NCBI GenBank assembly: GCA_041392855.1
Contig: JAWKLD010000001.1
Span: forward strand, 2,280,001-2,344,000
Direction of reading: 5' to 3'
DNA: 64,000 nucleotides
Origin: Flavipsychrobacter sp.
GTDB taxonomy: Bacteria > Bacteroidota > Bacteroidia > Chitinophagales > Chitinophagaceae
This document shows positions 27,356 through 36,899 of the stretch, in pieces. Every line of letters begins with the position of its first letter. The first letter of the stretch is position 1. The notes under the pieces are model-generated. The model worked only from the letters and a program-made list of their open reading frames with translations. It was not told the origin of the DNA and searched no databases. A program made the translations under genes and the position numbers.

Positions 27356-27961
27356 TTAGACGCCTTTTTTAAATACAACGCCATCTTGTAATTGGTATAT
27401 TTCCTTACTCTCTTCACAAATGGCAAGCCCATTCTCATCAAATATAAGACGATGTCCATATTCACTCATCCAGCCAATCTGCTTTGCAGGATTACCCACA
27501 ACAAGAGCATATGGCGGAACTGTTTTTGTTACTACTGCCCCTGCTCCTATGAATGCATAGGCACCAATATCATGACCACATACAATAGTAGCATTTGCTC
27601 CTATTGATGCCCCTTTACCCACATGAGTTTTATCATACTCTCCTCTTCTATTCACCCCACTTCTTGGGTTTATTACATTTGTAAATACACATGATGGTCC
27701 TAAAAATACATCGTCATCACATGTAACACCTGTATATACTGATACATTGTTTTGAATCTTTACATTTCTACCCAAAACAACATTAGGTGAAATGACTACG
27801 TTTTGACCAATATTACATTTTTCACCAAGTACACAGTCTGGCATAATGTGTGAGAAGTGCCAAATTTTAGTGCCAGCACCTATAGTGCATCCTTCATCTA
27901 CAATTGCTGTTTCGTGAGCAAAATATTCCACGGTATTAATTTTATAATCTAGAATTAACAT
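27356..27961 (-). CDS. Sugar N-acetyltransferase with left-handed beta helix (WbpD/WlbB-like)
   Basis: The 201-residue protein is made of hexapeptide repeats ([52 protein letters not shown]). The segment [20 protein letters not shown] near the start and the [12 protein letters not shown] loop are typical of WbpD/WlbB, which acetylates the 3-amino group of UDP-GlcNAc(3NH2)A. It overlaps the nucleotide-sugar dehydrogenase gene by 20 bases, so the two are translationally coupled. This pairing (6-dehydrogenase plus 3-N-acetyltransferase) supports the diamino-uronic acid pathway. Confidence 0.9.
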   Translation of the reverse strand: MLILDYKINTVEYFAHETAIVDEGCTIGAGTKIWHFSHIMPDCVLGEKCNIGQNVVISPNVVLGRNVKIQNNVSVYTGVTCDDDVFLGPSCVFTNVINPRSGVNRRGEYDKTHVGKGASIGANATIVCGHDIGAYAFIGAGAVVTKTVPPYALVVGNPAKQIGWMSEYGHRLIFDENGLAICEESKEIYQLQDGVVFKKGV

Positions 27962-29234
27962 CGTCTTTATTAAGACAACCTTTTACATCATAGATGATTC
28001 CATTTTCATTTAAATACTGTTTCCAATTCATCTTCACAAATTCATTATGCGCTACTGCTAGAACAACAGCATCGTATTTAACACCTTCAGGAAGTTCACT
28101 GACAGTATCTATTCCATATTCATGCTTTACTTCACTAGGAGATGCCCAAGGATCATATACCGTAACATTCATATCGTAGCTATCAAACTCAGCGTATATA
28201 TCTACAACTCTTGTATTTCTAACGTCAGGACAGTTTTCTTTAAACGTAATACCTAAGAGTAGAATATTAGCATTTCTTACAACTGCATCCTTCTTTATCA
28301 TCTCCTTCACAACCTCTTGGGCTATATAGCCACCCATACTATCATTTAATCTTCTTCCTGCTAATATTATTTCAGGATGGTAACCTACTTCTTGTGCTTT
28401 TTGCGCAAGATAGTATGGATCAACACCAATACAGTGACCACCTACCAAACCTGGTTTAAACGGAAGGAAGTTCCACTTAGTTCCAGCAGCTTCTAAAACC
28501 TCATGAGTATCAATACCCATCTTATTGAAGATCTTTGCCAGTTCATTCACAAAGGCTATGTTAATGTCACGCTGTGCATTCTCAATTACTTTTGCCGCCT
28601 CTGCTACTTTTATACTTGAGGCTTTATGAGTACCAGCAACTATAACTTTGCTATACAACTCATCCACCATAGTAGCTACCTTATCATTTGAACCGGATGT
28701 AACCTTTTTAATTTTGGTTACTGTATGGTTCTTATCACCAGGGTTTATTCTTTCAGGGGAATAGCCACAGTAAAAGTCTGTATTGTACTTTAAACCGGAT
28801 ATTTTCTCCAGTACTGGCACACACTCATCTTCTGTAACACCAGGGTATACGGTAGATTCATAAATAACAATATCTCCGCTGCTCAACACTTGACCAACAG
28901 TTTCACTTGCTTTATATAAAGGGGTCAGATCTGGTTTGTTATATTTATCTACTGGAGTAGGAACTGTTATTATATAATAATTACAAGACTTAATATCTGC
29001 AAGTTGATTAGAGAAATACAAACCCACTTCAGAGTTTGTATCATTGGTTATCACACTCTTTAGGTAGTCATTTTCAACTTCTAGTGTGCTATCTTTCCCT
29101 GACGATAGTTCTTTAATTCGGCTTTCATTAATATCAAATCCTACTACATGTGCGTGTTTTGCAAATTCTACAGCTAAAGGCAATCCTACGTAGCCTAAAC
29201 CAATTATTGCTATTCGTTCCTTGTTAGTACTCAT
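27942..29234 (-). CDS. UDP-HexNAc 6-dehydrogenase (WbpA/TviB-like)
   Basis: The 430-residue enzyme oxidises C6 of UDP-GlcNAc (or UDP-GalNAc) to the uronic acid with NAD. It has the N-terminal motif [17 protein letters not shown], the central [17 protein letters not shown] and YESTVYPG, and the catalytic Cys in [17 protein letters not shown]. The wording of these motifs fits the VipA/TviB/WbpO group more than WecC. Product feeds the Gfo/Idh/MocA enzyme at 9614. 31 bases downstream of the Wzc gene. Confidence 0.93.
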   Translation of the reverse strand: MSTNKERIAIIGLGYVGLPLAVEFAKHAHVVGFDINESRIKELSSGKDSTLEVENDYLKSVITNDTNSEVGLYFSNQLADIKSCNYYIITVPTPVDKYNKPDLTPLYKASETVGQVLSSGDIVIYESTVYPGVTEDECVPVLEKISGLKYNTDFYCGYSPERINPGDKNHTVTKIKKVTSGSNDKVATMVDELYSKVIVAGTHKASSIKVAEAAKVIENAQRDINIAFVNELAKIFNKMGIDTHEVLEAAGTKWNFLPFKPGLVGGHCIGVDPYYLAQKAQEVGYHPEIILAGRRLNDSMGGYIAQEVVKEMIKKDAVVRNANILLLGITFKENCPDVRNTRVVDIYAEFDSYDMNVTVYDPWASPSEVKHEYGIDTVSELPEGVKYDAVVLAVAHNEFVKMNWKQYLNENGIIYDVKGCLNKDDVNSRL

Positions 29235-29265
29235 GAAAAAGTATTTCTAAAGTGATGAAGGGTTA

Positions 29266-31698
29266 TTAGTTTTTACCCTTATTCTTTCTTTTAAATAGAT
29301 TAAAACGTTTTGAAGGCTGTTCGTCTTCATAATATCCTCCTCCATCTCCATATGAACCGTAGCCATATCCGTAACCATATCCATAACCATATCCGTAACC
29401 ATAACTGCTACGTTTGGCATTTACATCATTGACAATAAGATTCATTCTAGGCATCTTATTGCTAACATATAAATCATTTGCTGACCTTAACTGTTGTTTA
29501 TAAGTATACCCTTGACGGCATAAATACATAACAGTATCAGTATAAGCGCTTAATAGTTGCGCATCTGTAACAAGACCAATCGGAGCAGTATCAATTACTA
29601 TATAATCATAATCCTGTCTTATTTGGTCAAACATCTCTTTGGTCCTCTTCAACATTATCAACTCTGCTGGATTTGGAGGGATAGGGCCTGAAGGGAGAAC
29701 AAATAAATTTTCTGCTGCCTGAACAGGTTTAATAATATCACTCAAGCTGGCTTGTCCAATTGCATAATTAGAGAACCCTACACTATTATCTACTCCAAGG
29801 TGCTTGGATATCTTTGGCTTACGTAAGTCAAGTTCTAATAACACTACCTTCTTACCAGATATAGCTAACGATGCTGCCAGGTTAATCGCAATAAAGGATT
29901 TACCCTCACCACTCATACTAGAAGTTACCATTGCTACTTTGTTACCTGTATCTCCAAATATAAATTGCAGATTGGTACGTAATGCTCTAAACTGCTCTGA
30001 TACAACACTTCTGCTTTTCTTATCTATTACTATATTATCACCCTTGTCACTATGTCCTATCTCACCAACTATTTGCATGTTGGTTAATTTTTGAATATCA
30101 TCTTTTGATACTACCCTCAAGTTGAAGAACTCCTTAATAAAAACGAGCAAACCAGGTATGGCCAAGCCAATCACAAAAGCCATCAAATTAATTCTCTTTT
30201 TATTAGGGGACACTGGTCCTCCAGAATTGATGGCTGGATCAATTACTCTTGCATTTTCAATAGTAGCAGATTTTGATATTGCTGCTTCTTCTCTTTTCTT
30301 TAACAAGAACAGATACAGTTCTTGTTTGATATTTTGTTGTCTTGCAAACTCAAGCGACAACCTTTCTGTTGAAGGTAGCTTTCTAACTTTTGCCTCTAGA
30401 TCACCAGCACGTGTCTTTAACTCTTTAATTGTCACTTCAATACTTCTCTTAACTGACGCTAGGGAGTTAGCCATGTCACTACGTAGTTTCTTCAACTGAT
30501 TATCAACATTGACTATGTATGGGCTATTTTCAGTATTTGTCAACAACAACCTCTCTCTTTCTGCTTGTAGTGAATTGTAACTTTCTATAATACTTGTTAG
30601 ATTATTATCTTGTATTAGAGTACTAGCGGGCACGTCTCTACTGTCATTACTTTTATCTTTCAAATAACTTTGTAACGATTCAACTACTTTAAGCTGCACT
30701 TCTTGCTGTGTAATCTGTTTAGAATAGTCACTGGCATTTTCCATGAGTAATTTTGACTGCTCACTCAAATCTGTTAACTCATTATCTTTTTTAAAGTCCT
30801 CTATTTTCTTCTCAACACCTTCTAGTTCATTCTGTACACTTTGCAACCTTGAGACAATGAAGCTCATAGTACTATCTACAGTCCTATTCCTATCATCTTT
30901 ATTGTCTTGTTGGTATACTTCTATTAAGGTGTTTAATATATCCTCACCTCTTTGAGGTATAATGTCAAGTGTCGAAAGTCTAATAACCGATCCTCTTCTT
31001 ATTGTATTTTCTACCAACACTGAACTAGATAATGCCATTGCCATTGGTTCTATTGGGCCTATGTTCATCGTATATTCAGGAACAGTTCTAAACTCTTTTG
31101 GTACTAGATCATTTTTATAAAAAATAATATTACCAACTGGCAGTTCTACAAATTCTCCATACTTTACTTCCCATACTCTTCCATTATCCTTTTTCTCTTT
31201 AATAACTAACTTATTACTATCCTCTCGATTTAAAATATAGGTGTAAGATGTATTTAATGAGTCGATATTGAATAATAAGTCCGGAGTAATTGGAACATTC
31301 TTATTATATATCTCTGTAGTTTTCACTCTACCTGGTGCAAAGTATTGGATGTTCAAGTTTAGTTTTCTAACTACCCCTTTCATCAATGTACGACTTTGCA
31401 AGAGCTCCATCTCATTCTCTATTCTACCTATGCCACTACTGAAACCCATTTCTTCCAGCAAAATATTGTTACCATCAGCTGCACCTCGTTTTTCATTTTT
31501 TACTAGCATCTCTGCATGTATACTATAAACCGGAGTTGTATAACGCAGATACACATTAGCAATAACTAAAGAGACCACTACACCTATGGCAAAAATTGGC
31601 CAATAAGCAAATACTTTACTTAATATCTTATCAATATTAAGAGTTGAGCTATTTGAGTTAGATTCTTCAGCAAAAACTGGCTCAAGATTATCTTGCAT
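29266..31698 (-). CDS. wzc: Wzc-type polysaccharide co-polymerase and tyrosine autokinase
   Basis: The 810-residue inner membrane protein has two membrane helices (about residues 28-50 and 507-527). These flank a periplasmic region with a long coiled coil (residues 270-450). The C-terminal BY-kinase domain has Walker A SSMSGEGKSFIAINLA, Walker A' VVLLELDLRKPK and Walker B YIVIDTAPIG. The tail holds eight Tyr-Gly pairs in a row plus further Tyr, the autophosphorylation cluster. It controls chain length with Wza (31709) and is probably dephosphorylated by the CpsB-type enzyme at 47316. Confidence 0.96.
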   Translation of the reverse strand: MQDNLEPVFAEESNSNSSTLNIDKILSKVFAYWPIFAIGVVVSLVIANVYLRYTTPVYSIHAEMLVKNEKRGAADGNNILLEEMGFSSGIGRIENEMELLQSRTLMKGVVRKLNLNIQYFAPGRVKTTEIYNKNVPITPDLLFNIDSLNTSYTYILNREDSNKLVIKEKKDNGRVWEVKYGEFVELPVGNIIFYKNDLVPKEFRTVPEYTMNIGPIEPMAMALSSSVLVENTIRRGSVIRLSTLDIIPQRGEDILNTLIEVYQQDNKDDRNRTVDSTMSFIVSRLQSVQNELEGVEKKIEDFKKDNELTDLSEQSKLLMENASDYSKQITQQEVQLKVVESLQSYLKDKSNDSRDVPASTLIQDNNLTSIIESYNSLQAERERLLLTNTENSPYIVNVDNQLKKLRSDMANSLASVKRSIEVTIKELKTRAGDLEAKVRKLPSTERLSLEFARQQNIKQELYLFLLKKREEAAISKSATIENARVIDPAINSGGPVSPNKKRINLMAFVIGLAIPGLLVFIKEFFNLRVVSKDDIQKLTNMQIVGEIGHSDKGDNIVIDKKSRSVVSEQFRALRTNLQFIFGDTGNKVAMVTSSMSGEGKSFIAINLAASLAISGKKVVLLELDLRKPKISKHLGVDNSVGFSNYAIGQASLSDIIKPVQAAENLFVLPSGPIPPNPAELIMLKRTKEMFDQIRQDYDYIVIDTAPIGLVTDAQLLSAYTDTVMYLCRQGYTYKQQLRSANDLYVSNKMPRMNLIVNDVNAKRSSYGYGYGYGYGYGYGYGSYGDGGGYYEDEQPSKRFNLFKRKNKGKN
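29356..29403 (-). repeat. Tandem repeat coding (Tyr-Gly)8 in the Wzc tail
   Basis: Four copies of an imperfect 12-bp unit (ATCCGTAACCAT-like on the plus strand) code eight Tyr-Gly pairs. Codon use alternates TAT/TAC and GGT/GGA, so the repeat is kept at protein level. Such a repeat can change length by slippage in steps of 6 or 12 bases without breaking the frame. Confidence 0.85.
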
Positions 31699-31708
31699 AA
31701 AATGCTTT

Positions 31709-32497
31709 TTATCTAGTAATTAGGATGATTGAAACGGCTAATGATAATACAGATGCTCCTAAAGTGAAGTAACGATCTTTTGATACATCTGTGGTGGCAG
31801 TACGGGACTTAGCCTTATTGGGTTCTATATATAATACATCTCCTGAATTCAAATAGAAATACGGTGAATTAAGGAATTCAGTATCATTCATATTATATCT
31901 TACAAATACTTTTTCACCATTTTCTTCTCTTATAAGCATTATATTATCCCTTCTACCATATACTGTCATATCACCCGCCATTCCTAATGCATCAATTACA
32001 CTTACTTTTTCATTGGTAACTATATATCTACCAGGATTAGCCACTTCACCTAAAAGTGTCACATAGAAATTAGAAAAACGCACATTTACTACAGGCTCCT
32101 TATAATATCTACCAGCCTTTTCTCTAATTACCTTCTTAGCCTCTGTTGTTGTCAACCCCTCAACCTGTAGTCTACCCACAACAGGTAGTTCTATATAACC
32201 CTCTTTATCTACCAGATAACCTGTAGTTTGCTGCAAGCCAACAGTTTCTGTTGTTGAAGTTTGGCTAAAAACATTGTGAGTCTTAGGATCAATGGTCTGA
32301 ATATGAACCTGTAATATATCATTTGGCGCTATTCTAGGTTCTGCAAAGCTACCATGTGGAACTCTTCTAACAGTATTTGCAGAGTCTGATATATCGTGAA
32401 AATATGGAACCTTCTTAGCCGTATTACAGCTAGTTAGTAATAATCCCACTCCTACAAACAGGATTAAAAAAAATCTATACATTGACTTAATACGCAT
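31709..32497 (-). CDS. wza: Polysaccharide export lipoprotein (Wza-like)
   Basis: The 262-residue protein has a lipoprotein signal (VGVGLLLTSCNTAKK, Cys 24). A Poly_export domain follows (FAEPRIAPNDILQVHIQTIDP, GYIELPVVGRLQVEGLTTTEA), then one SLBB domain (VTLLGEVANPGRYIV). It ends in a membrane-type helix (ASVLSLAVSIILI). It forms the outer membrane export channel with Wzc, whose gene follows after 10 bases. Confidence 0.94.
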   Translation of the reverse strand: MRIKSMYRFFLILFVGVGLLLTSCNTAKKVPYFHDISDSANTVRRVPHGSFAEPRIAPNDILQVHIQTIDPKTHNVFSQTSTTETVGLQQTTGYLVDKEGYIELPVVGRLQVEGLTTTEAKKVIREKAGRYYKEPVVNVRFSNFYVTLLGEVANPGRYIVTNEKVSVIDALGMAGDMTVYGRRDNIMLIREENGEKVFVRYNMNDTEFLNSPYFYLNSGDVLYIEPNKAKSRTATTDVSKDRYFTLGASVLSLAVSIILITR

Positions 32498-32578
32498 TGT
32501 GTATTTTTTTCAAAAGTAATTAAAAACGTTGTGGGCGAATAATCTTATTAAAAAATAAAACTACTAGTCTGTTATTAT

Positions 32579-33796
32579 CTAACGCTCTATAGCTTTTATT
32601 AGCTCTTCAATAGGTTTTGCAATGAAATATTTTCTTACCCACTCATAACATTCAAGCCCCATAGCTTTCAGCTTTTGAGGGTTACTATAAGCATCAGACA
32701 GAGCTACTTCTATTTCTTCTGGTTCTTTTACGGCATATGTAGGGTATAATTCGTCATACTCTTGAGTGTACAGCTCATCAACACGGTAATTAAGCACAGG
32801 CTTTTTCATAAACATAGCCTCAATGATAGTGCCAAATGTTAGAAAACTACGTGTAAACTCTCCGCTACCTATATCTACATTTTTCAGTAAATACATTATA
32901 TCCTTTCTATACATCTTAGGCAGCCATACTACATGATCTTCTATACCTTTTTCTGCGATCAGTGCTCTCGATCGCTGAACGTCCTGCCCATAGTCTATCA
33001 ATACCAAGCATGCACTGGCGCTTGGATTATTTTTCAAAAAAGAGGCAAACCCTAGTATTAAATGATGAGACTTTTTAGCTGTTACAGGACTAGCGTTCCA
33101 CTCTTGTCTTCCATGATAAAGCACTATAAACTTATACTTGTTTCTCAACGTATCAACATAGCTCTTCCAATGGGCATCTGCCTGAAAATGAGTATCGTGT
33201 AATTGCTCATATTCAGTAGCATATAAAAAAGGCATAGAGACATACCTTCTTTTATCGCCACAATTAAGTGCATCAAATCGTTCTTCCCATATATCATCCC
33301 AGTAGCTGCTAAATATTTCACGCGAATTTACAATTACCCCCTTAGTATATTTTGCTAACGTACCCCGCTGCATTTGCTTATAAGTAATGGTCTTTTTACC
33401 CATTCTTATTTGCGACAACAACTTATCTCTAAAGCTATACTCTTGTTTTAGGTGTGCATATTTAAAAACATCAGACCCATAAGGGTAATACACATCCATA
33501 TTTATACCTGCGTAATATGCTGTCGCTGCCTCATCACCTTGTCCTATGTAAAAGTCAAAACCTTTTACATCCTCCAAAACGTTCTCTTTATCTACATTAT
33601 GAAACCCTTTATCTAGCCAATTAACCTCATGACAATAGTTAACATAGCTCAGGTCATACGTGTCAGCCTTTGGGTGAAAATGGTCTTGCCCACTTCTAAA
33701 AAACAAGTGAGCATCATAGCCATTATCTCTCAACAACCTCGTTATTGCAAAAAAGTTATTGTTTAAGTTTCCTATTAAGGCTATTCTTTTAACCAT
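32579..33796 (-). CDS. Putative glycosyltransferase (GT-B fold)
   Basis: The 405-residue protein begins RIALIGNLNNNFFAITRLL, a Rossmann-like start. The C-terminal half has YHGRQEWN, VVWLPKMYRKDIMYLLKNVDIG and GTIIEAMFMKKPVLNY, which suit the donor domain of a GT4-like enzyme. The usual EX7E spacing is altered (FGTIIEAMFMKKPV). Family assignment is moderate and substrate unknown. 4 bases after the LpxD-like gene. Confidence 0.65.
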   Translation of the reverse strand: MVKRIALIGNLNNNFFAITRLLRDNGYDAHLFFRSGQDHFHPKADTYDLSYVNYCHEVNWLDKGFHNVDKENVLEDVKGFDFYIGQGDEAATAYYAGINMDVYYPYGSDVFKYAHLKQEYSFRDKLLSQIRMGKKTITYKQMQRGTLAKYTKGVIVNSREIFSSYWDDIWEERFDALNCGDKRRYVSMPFLYATEYEQLHDTHFQADAHWKSYVDTLRNKYKFIVLYHGRQEWNASPVTAKKSHHLILGFASFLKNNPSASACLVLIDYGQDVQRSRALIAEKGIEDHVVWLPKMYRKDIMYLLKNVDIGSGEFTRSFLTFGTIIEAMFMKKPVLNYRVDELYTQEYDELYPTYAVKEPEEIEVALSDAYSNPQKLKAMGLECYEWVRKYFIAKPIEELIKAIER

Positions 33797-33800
33797 GCTA

Positions 33801-34739
33801 TTAAGAAATGATATTTTTCATTTTAGCCCTCAATGCTTTATGCTCCTCTATAGGTACCGCCGGTGCCCCTACCCATGTTTCCCCATTAGGTACATCTTTT
33901 GTCACTACAGAGCCTATTCCTATCATGGTATTATCACCTACTTTCACACTATCTCTTATTAGGCTACCCACGCCAATAAATACATTATTACCAACTTTAC
34001 TTCCACCACACATTACTACCTTAGCAGTTATCATTGTATTACTACCAGTAGTGGTATTATGGCTAATATGACAGTAGTGGTCAATTTTTGTTCCACTACC
34101 AATTCTAGTTTCAGATAGTGTTGCTCTATCTATATTGCAATACGGGAAAATATCTACATTGTCTTCAATAACCACCTTCCCTATATGTGGCATATTCTCA
34201 TATCTGTTTTGCTCGTTGAATATGTGTCCAAAACCCTGTCCTCCAATATTGCAAAATTCACTTATTAATATATTAGCCCCCATCTCTACTCTATCCTTTA
34301 TGACAACGTTCGACTCAATAATGCTATTATCTCCTATTGTACAGTTTCCGATTATTGAGAAAGGACCTATACTTACATTTTTTCCAAGTACGGCATCAGG
34401 GTGTATTATAGCTGTCGGATGTATTATTACTTCCCCACTAGCTCTAGAGTATAGGTTTTTCACCAACCTAAGAAAGCCGATATCAGGTCGTGATGTTTTT
34501 ACGATACACTTATGCTCTAACACCTCCTCTTCTGGCACATAACCCTCTTCACATATTATATATGAGGCTTTAGAAAGTCTTACTAACTCATGTATATTCT
34601 TATTGCCAGCTCTTATCCAAGACAAAGAGTTGTCTGTAGCTTCAAAGATGGGCTCTACCCCTTTGAAGGTGAGTTTCTTATTGCCTATCACCTCACAAGG
34701 AACACCAATACACTTTAATAAATCATCAATACTATACAT
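33801..34739 (-). CDS. LpxD-like hexapeptide acyltransferase
   Basis: The 312-residue protein has an N-terminal region of about 95 residues like the uridine-binding domain of LpxD, then many hexapeptide repeats forming a left-handed beta helix (AIIHPDAVLGKNVSIGPFSI, CTIGDNSIIESNVVI). The active-site His pattern GSGTKIDHYCHISHN is present. LpxD itself transfers 3-hydroxyacyl groups to UDP-acyl-GlcN. In this operon a paralogue that acylates a different amino sugar is more likely than the housekeeping enzyme. Confidence 0.8.
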   Translation of the reverse strand: MYSIDDLLKCIGVPCEVIGNKKLTFKGVEPIFEATDNSLSWIRAGNKNIHELVRLSKASYIICEEGYVPEEEVLEHKCIVKTSRPDIGFLRLVKNLYSRASGEVIIHPTAIIHPDAVLGKNVSIGPFSIIGNCTIGDNSIIESNVVIKDRVEMGANILISEFCNIGGQGFGHIFNEQNRYENMPHIGKVVIEDNVDIFPYCNIDRATLSETRIGSGTKIDHYCHISHNTTTGSNTMITAKVVMCGGSKVGNNVFIGVGSLIRDSVKVGDNTMIGIGSVVTKDVPNGETWVGAPAVPIEEHKALRAKMKNIIS

Positions 34740-34792
34740 ATTATAGATTTTAAAAAATAAATAAATGCTGGCAGCAGGTTTTCATACCACTA

Positions 34793-35524
34793 CTATTTTT
34801 CGTTATCATAAATATGGCTTTCATAATAGGTATCCGGATGTATCAACAAATGGATAAGAGGTCTATTATCAGCTAGATGTTCTTCAAAGCTTCTATTATC
34901 TCCTTTTACTAGCTTGCCCTTATCATAACACTTCCACCTTACCCACTCCGAATCGCTTACATAAAACGACTCATGGAAAAGATTAAAATTAGGCTCGTGG
35001 TCATATGCTTCGTATAGCAACCCATAGTCACTAGCTTTCTTGTCCTTCCAAAAATCGAGGTTATTTAACCCTGTCATTCCGCCATGGCTAGCAACTCCAA
35101 CAATGTTCACATCATACATTTTGTTAAATAGTTCAATATCTCTTTTCAGACATACTTCAGGGTCTTCATCCCAAATTGTGGCTTGGTCTATCACCTCAGA
35201 ATGATAGCCAATCTCATGACCTGTATTAACAATATGGCGTACTACATTGTATGCAAAAAAAGAAAAAGGATTATACTCTGGTGCATGTAATCTGATAAAG
35301 AATGTACCTTTTACTCCTAGTTCATTGAATGCATTGACAAGCTTATCTGCCTTTTGCATCGAAAGGTCTACATCAACTCTATTTACAACAATTTTTGACG
35401 GTACAGCACCAGCTTTTTTATAATGATAGTACTCTTCACAAGTGATAAATTTATACCCCGCATCTAGGGCTGCTTGGTATTGTTTTTTTATACCTTCAAA
35501 AGTAAAAGGGAAAGTACGTTTCAT
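34793..35524 (-). CDS. Polysaccharide deacetylase-like protein
   Basis: The 243-residue protein has NodB-like elements: a divergent first motif IVVNRVDVDLS in place of TFDDG, GVKGTFFIRLHAPEY, and the His motif TGHEIGYHSE. A late His (LIHLLIHPDTYYE) could complete the site. The stop of HisF and this start share one base (TAATG), so it is coupled to the amidotransferase trio. Deacetylation of a sugar intermediate is plausible. Confidence 0.7.
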   Translation of the reverse strand: MKRTFPFTFEGIKKQYQAALDAGYKFITCEEYYHYKKAGAVPSKIVVNRVDVDLSMQKADKLVNAFNELGVKGTFFIRLHAPEYNPFSFFAYNVVRHIVNTGHEIGYHSEVIDQATIWDEDPEVCLKRDIELFNKMYDVNIVGVASHGGMTGLNNLDFWKDKKASDYGLLYEAYDHEPNFNLFHESFYVSDSEWVRWKCYDKGKLVKGDNRSFEEHLADNRPLIHLLIHPDTYYESHIYDNEK

Positions 35525-36285
35525 TAATTCAGTATTTTTTCTAATGTTTTTTTATCTGGGAAATTTACCAATACACCCATACCCTTCTTTTGGTAAACCA
35601 CCATACTCCCTAAAGCAACTGCAGAAACATTACATTCCTTTACCACCACTTCAATATCATTAACGCTACCAGCACCTCCGTTAGCTATTACAGGTACGTT
35701 TACTGCTTCATTGATCTTTAAGATAATGGAATGATCATAACCTGACCATGTCCCATCCTTATCCATAGATGTAACCAACAACTCTCCAACTCCTAATTGC
35801 TCTAACTCTTCAGCCCATTCTATTGGGTCTTTTTTTATTTTTTCTTTACCGTCATTAATATAAACTTGGTATTTGCCCCACATATTCTTTTTCACATCTA
35901 TAGACCCCACTACAGCTTGGTTGCCAAAGTGTTCTGCTACTTTGGTAATCAATTGAGGGTTATTATATGCTGCAGTATTTATTACTATCTTCTCAAAACC
36001 AATTGATAATATCTTTTGTGCCGTCTCAAAATCTTTAACACCTCCACCGTAAGACAAAGGCATAAAGCACTCGTTAGCTATTTGATGCAACACTTCTAAA
36101 TTAGGGGTACGCCCCTGTGCAGATGCTCTTATATCCAGAAAGCATAACTCGTCAACTTCCAACTCATTGAATATTCGTACAGTATTAATTGGATCTCCTA
36201 TGTAAGAGTGGTTATCAAACTTTACAGTTTTGACTAGATTATCATCAATTAATTGTAAACATGGTATTACTCTAGTTCTTAACAT
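35524..36285 (-). CDS. hisF: HisF paralogue of the sugar amidotransferase system
   Basis: The 253-residue TIM barrel begins RVIPCLQLIDDNLVKTVKF. In true HisF this segment has a catalytic Asp (CLDV); here it is Gln. The second Asp (GSIDVK) is kept. The loss is typical of HisF2/WbuZ-type proteins that only channel ammonia from HisH to a sugar amidotransferase. It lies 2 bases after hisH, and no other histidine genes are present. So histidine synthesis is unlikely, and synthesis of an acetamidino sugar is favoured. Confidence 0.9.
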   Translation of the reverse strand: MLRTRVIPCLQLIDDNLVKTVKFDNHSYIGDPINTVRIFNELEVDELCFLDIRASAQGRTPNLEVLHQIANECFMPLSYGGGVKDFETAQKILSIGFEKIVINTAAYNNPQLITKVAEHFGNQAVVGSIDVKKNMWGKYQVYINDGKEKIKKDPIEWAEELEQLGVGELLVTSMDKDGTWSGYDHSIILKINEAVNVPVIANGGAGSVNDIEVVVKECNVSAVALGSMVVYQKKGMGVLVNFPDKKTLEKILN

Positions 36286-36287
36286 GA

Positions 36288-36899
36288 TTACAAGCTTGCA
36301 AAGTTTTCAAATAGTTTCATACCGAACTTGTGGCTTTTCTCAGGATGAAATTGAGCGCCAAATATATTTTCTCCGTTAGTTATTACGGAATCAAACTCAT
36401 AACCATAGTTAGTACGCATCAGTGAATATTTATCATTCTCTACATTCACATGATAGGAGTGTACAAAGTAGAATCTTGGTTCTTCTGGCAAGTCACTAAT
36501 TAATCGATGAGGTTGCACTTCCTTTACTAAGTTCCAACCCATATGTGGCACCTTTAGTTTTTTGTCTTCAAACTTAAACCTCGTTGTACTTGCTGGAATC
36601 CAACCAAACCCTGGTAGTTTACCTTCCTCACTACTTTTGGTTAATAACTGCATGCCAAGGCATATACCTAATATGGGCACTTTATCTTCTTGCGCTTTTT
36701 TATTTAGCACCTCTGCAAAACCTGCTTCGTCTATTTTCTTCATAGCGGCATCAAATGCTCCTACTCCTGGCAAGAGTATTTTTTCAGCTTTACTAATCAC
36801 CTCAAGGTCACTTGAAATCTGACTCTCTACTTTTATGTATTTAAACATATTGTGTACAGAACCCAAATTCCCCATTCCGTAATCAACTATTGTAATCAT
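36288..36899 (-). CDS. hisH: HisH-type glutaminase of the sugar amidotransferase system
   Basis: The 203-residue class I glutamine amidotransferase has an intact triad: the nucleophile in GICLGMQLLT and the His-x-Glu pair in AQFHPEKSHKFG. The N-terminus ITIVDYGMGNLGSVHNMF is typical HisH. It releases ammonia from glutamine for the HisF paralogue and the WbpG-type enzyme. Its start overlaps the WbpG-type stop by 4 bases (ATGA). Confidence 0.93.
   Translation of the reverse strand: MITIVDYGMGNLGSVHNMFKYIKVESQISSDLEVISKAEKILLPGVGAFDAAMKKIDEAGFAEVLNKKAQEDKVPILGICLGMQLLTKSSEEGKLPGFGWIPASTTRFKFEDKKLKVPHMGWNLVKEVQPHRLISDLPEEPRFYFVHSYHVNVENDKYSLMRTNYGYEFDSVITNGENIFGAQFHPEKSHKFGMKLFENFASL

Noticed and set aside
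29356..29403. CRISPR-like or intergenic tandem repeat
   Set aside because: It lies in frame within wzc and codes Tyr-Gly pairs; there are no spacers and no cas genes.
35524..36899. Histidine biosynthesis genes
   Set aside because: Only hisH and hisF are present, next to a WbpG-type gene, and HisF lacks a catalytic Asp.
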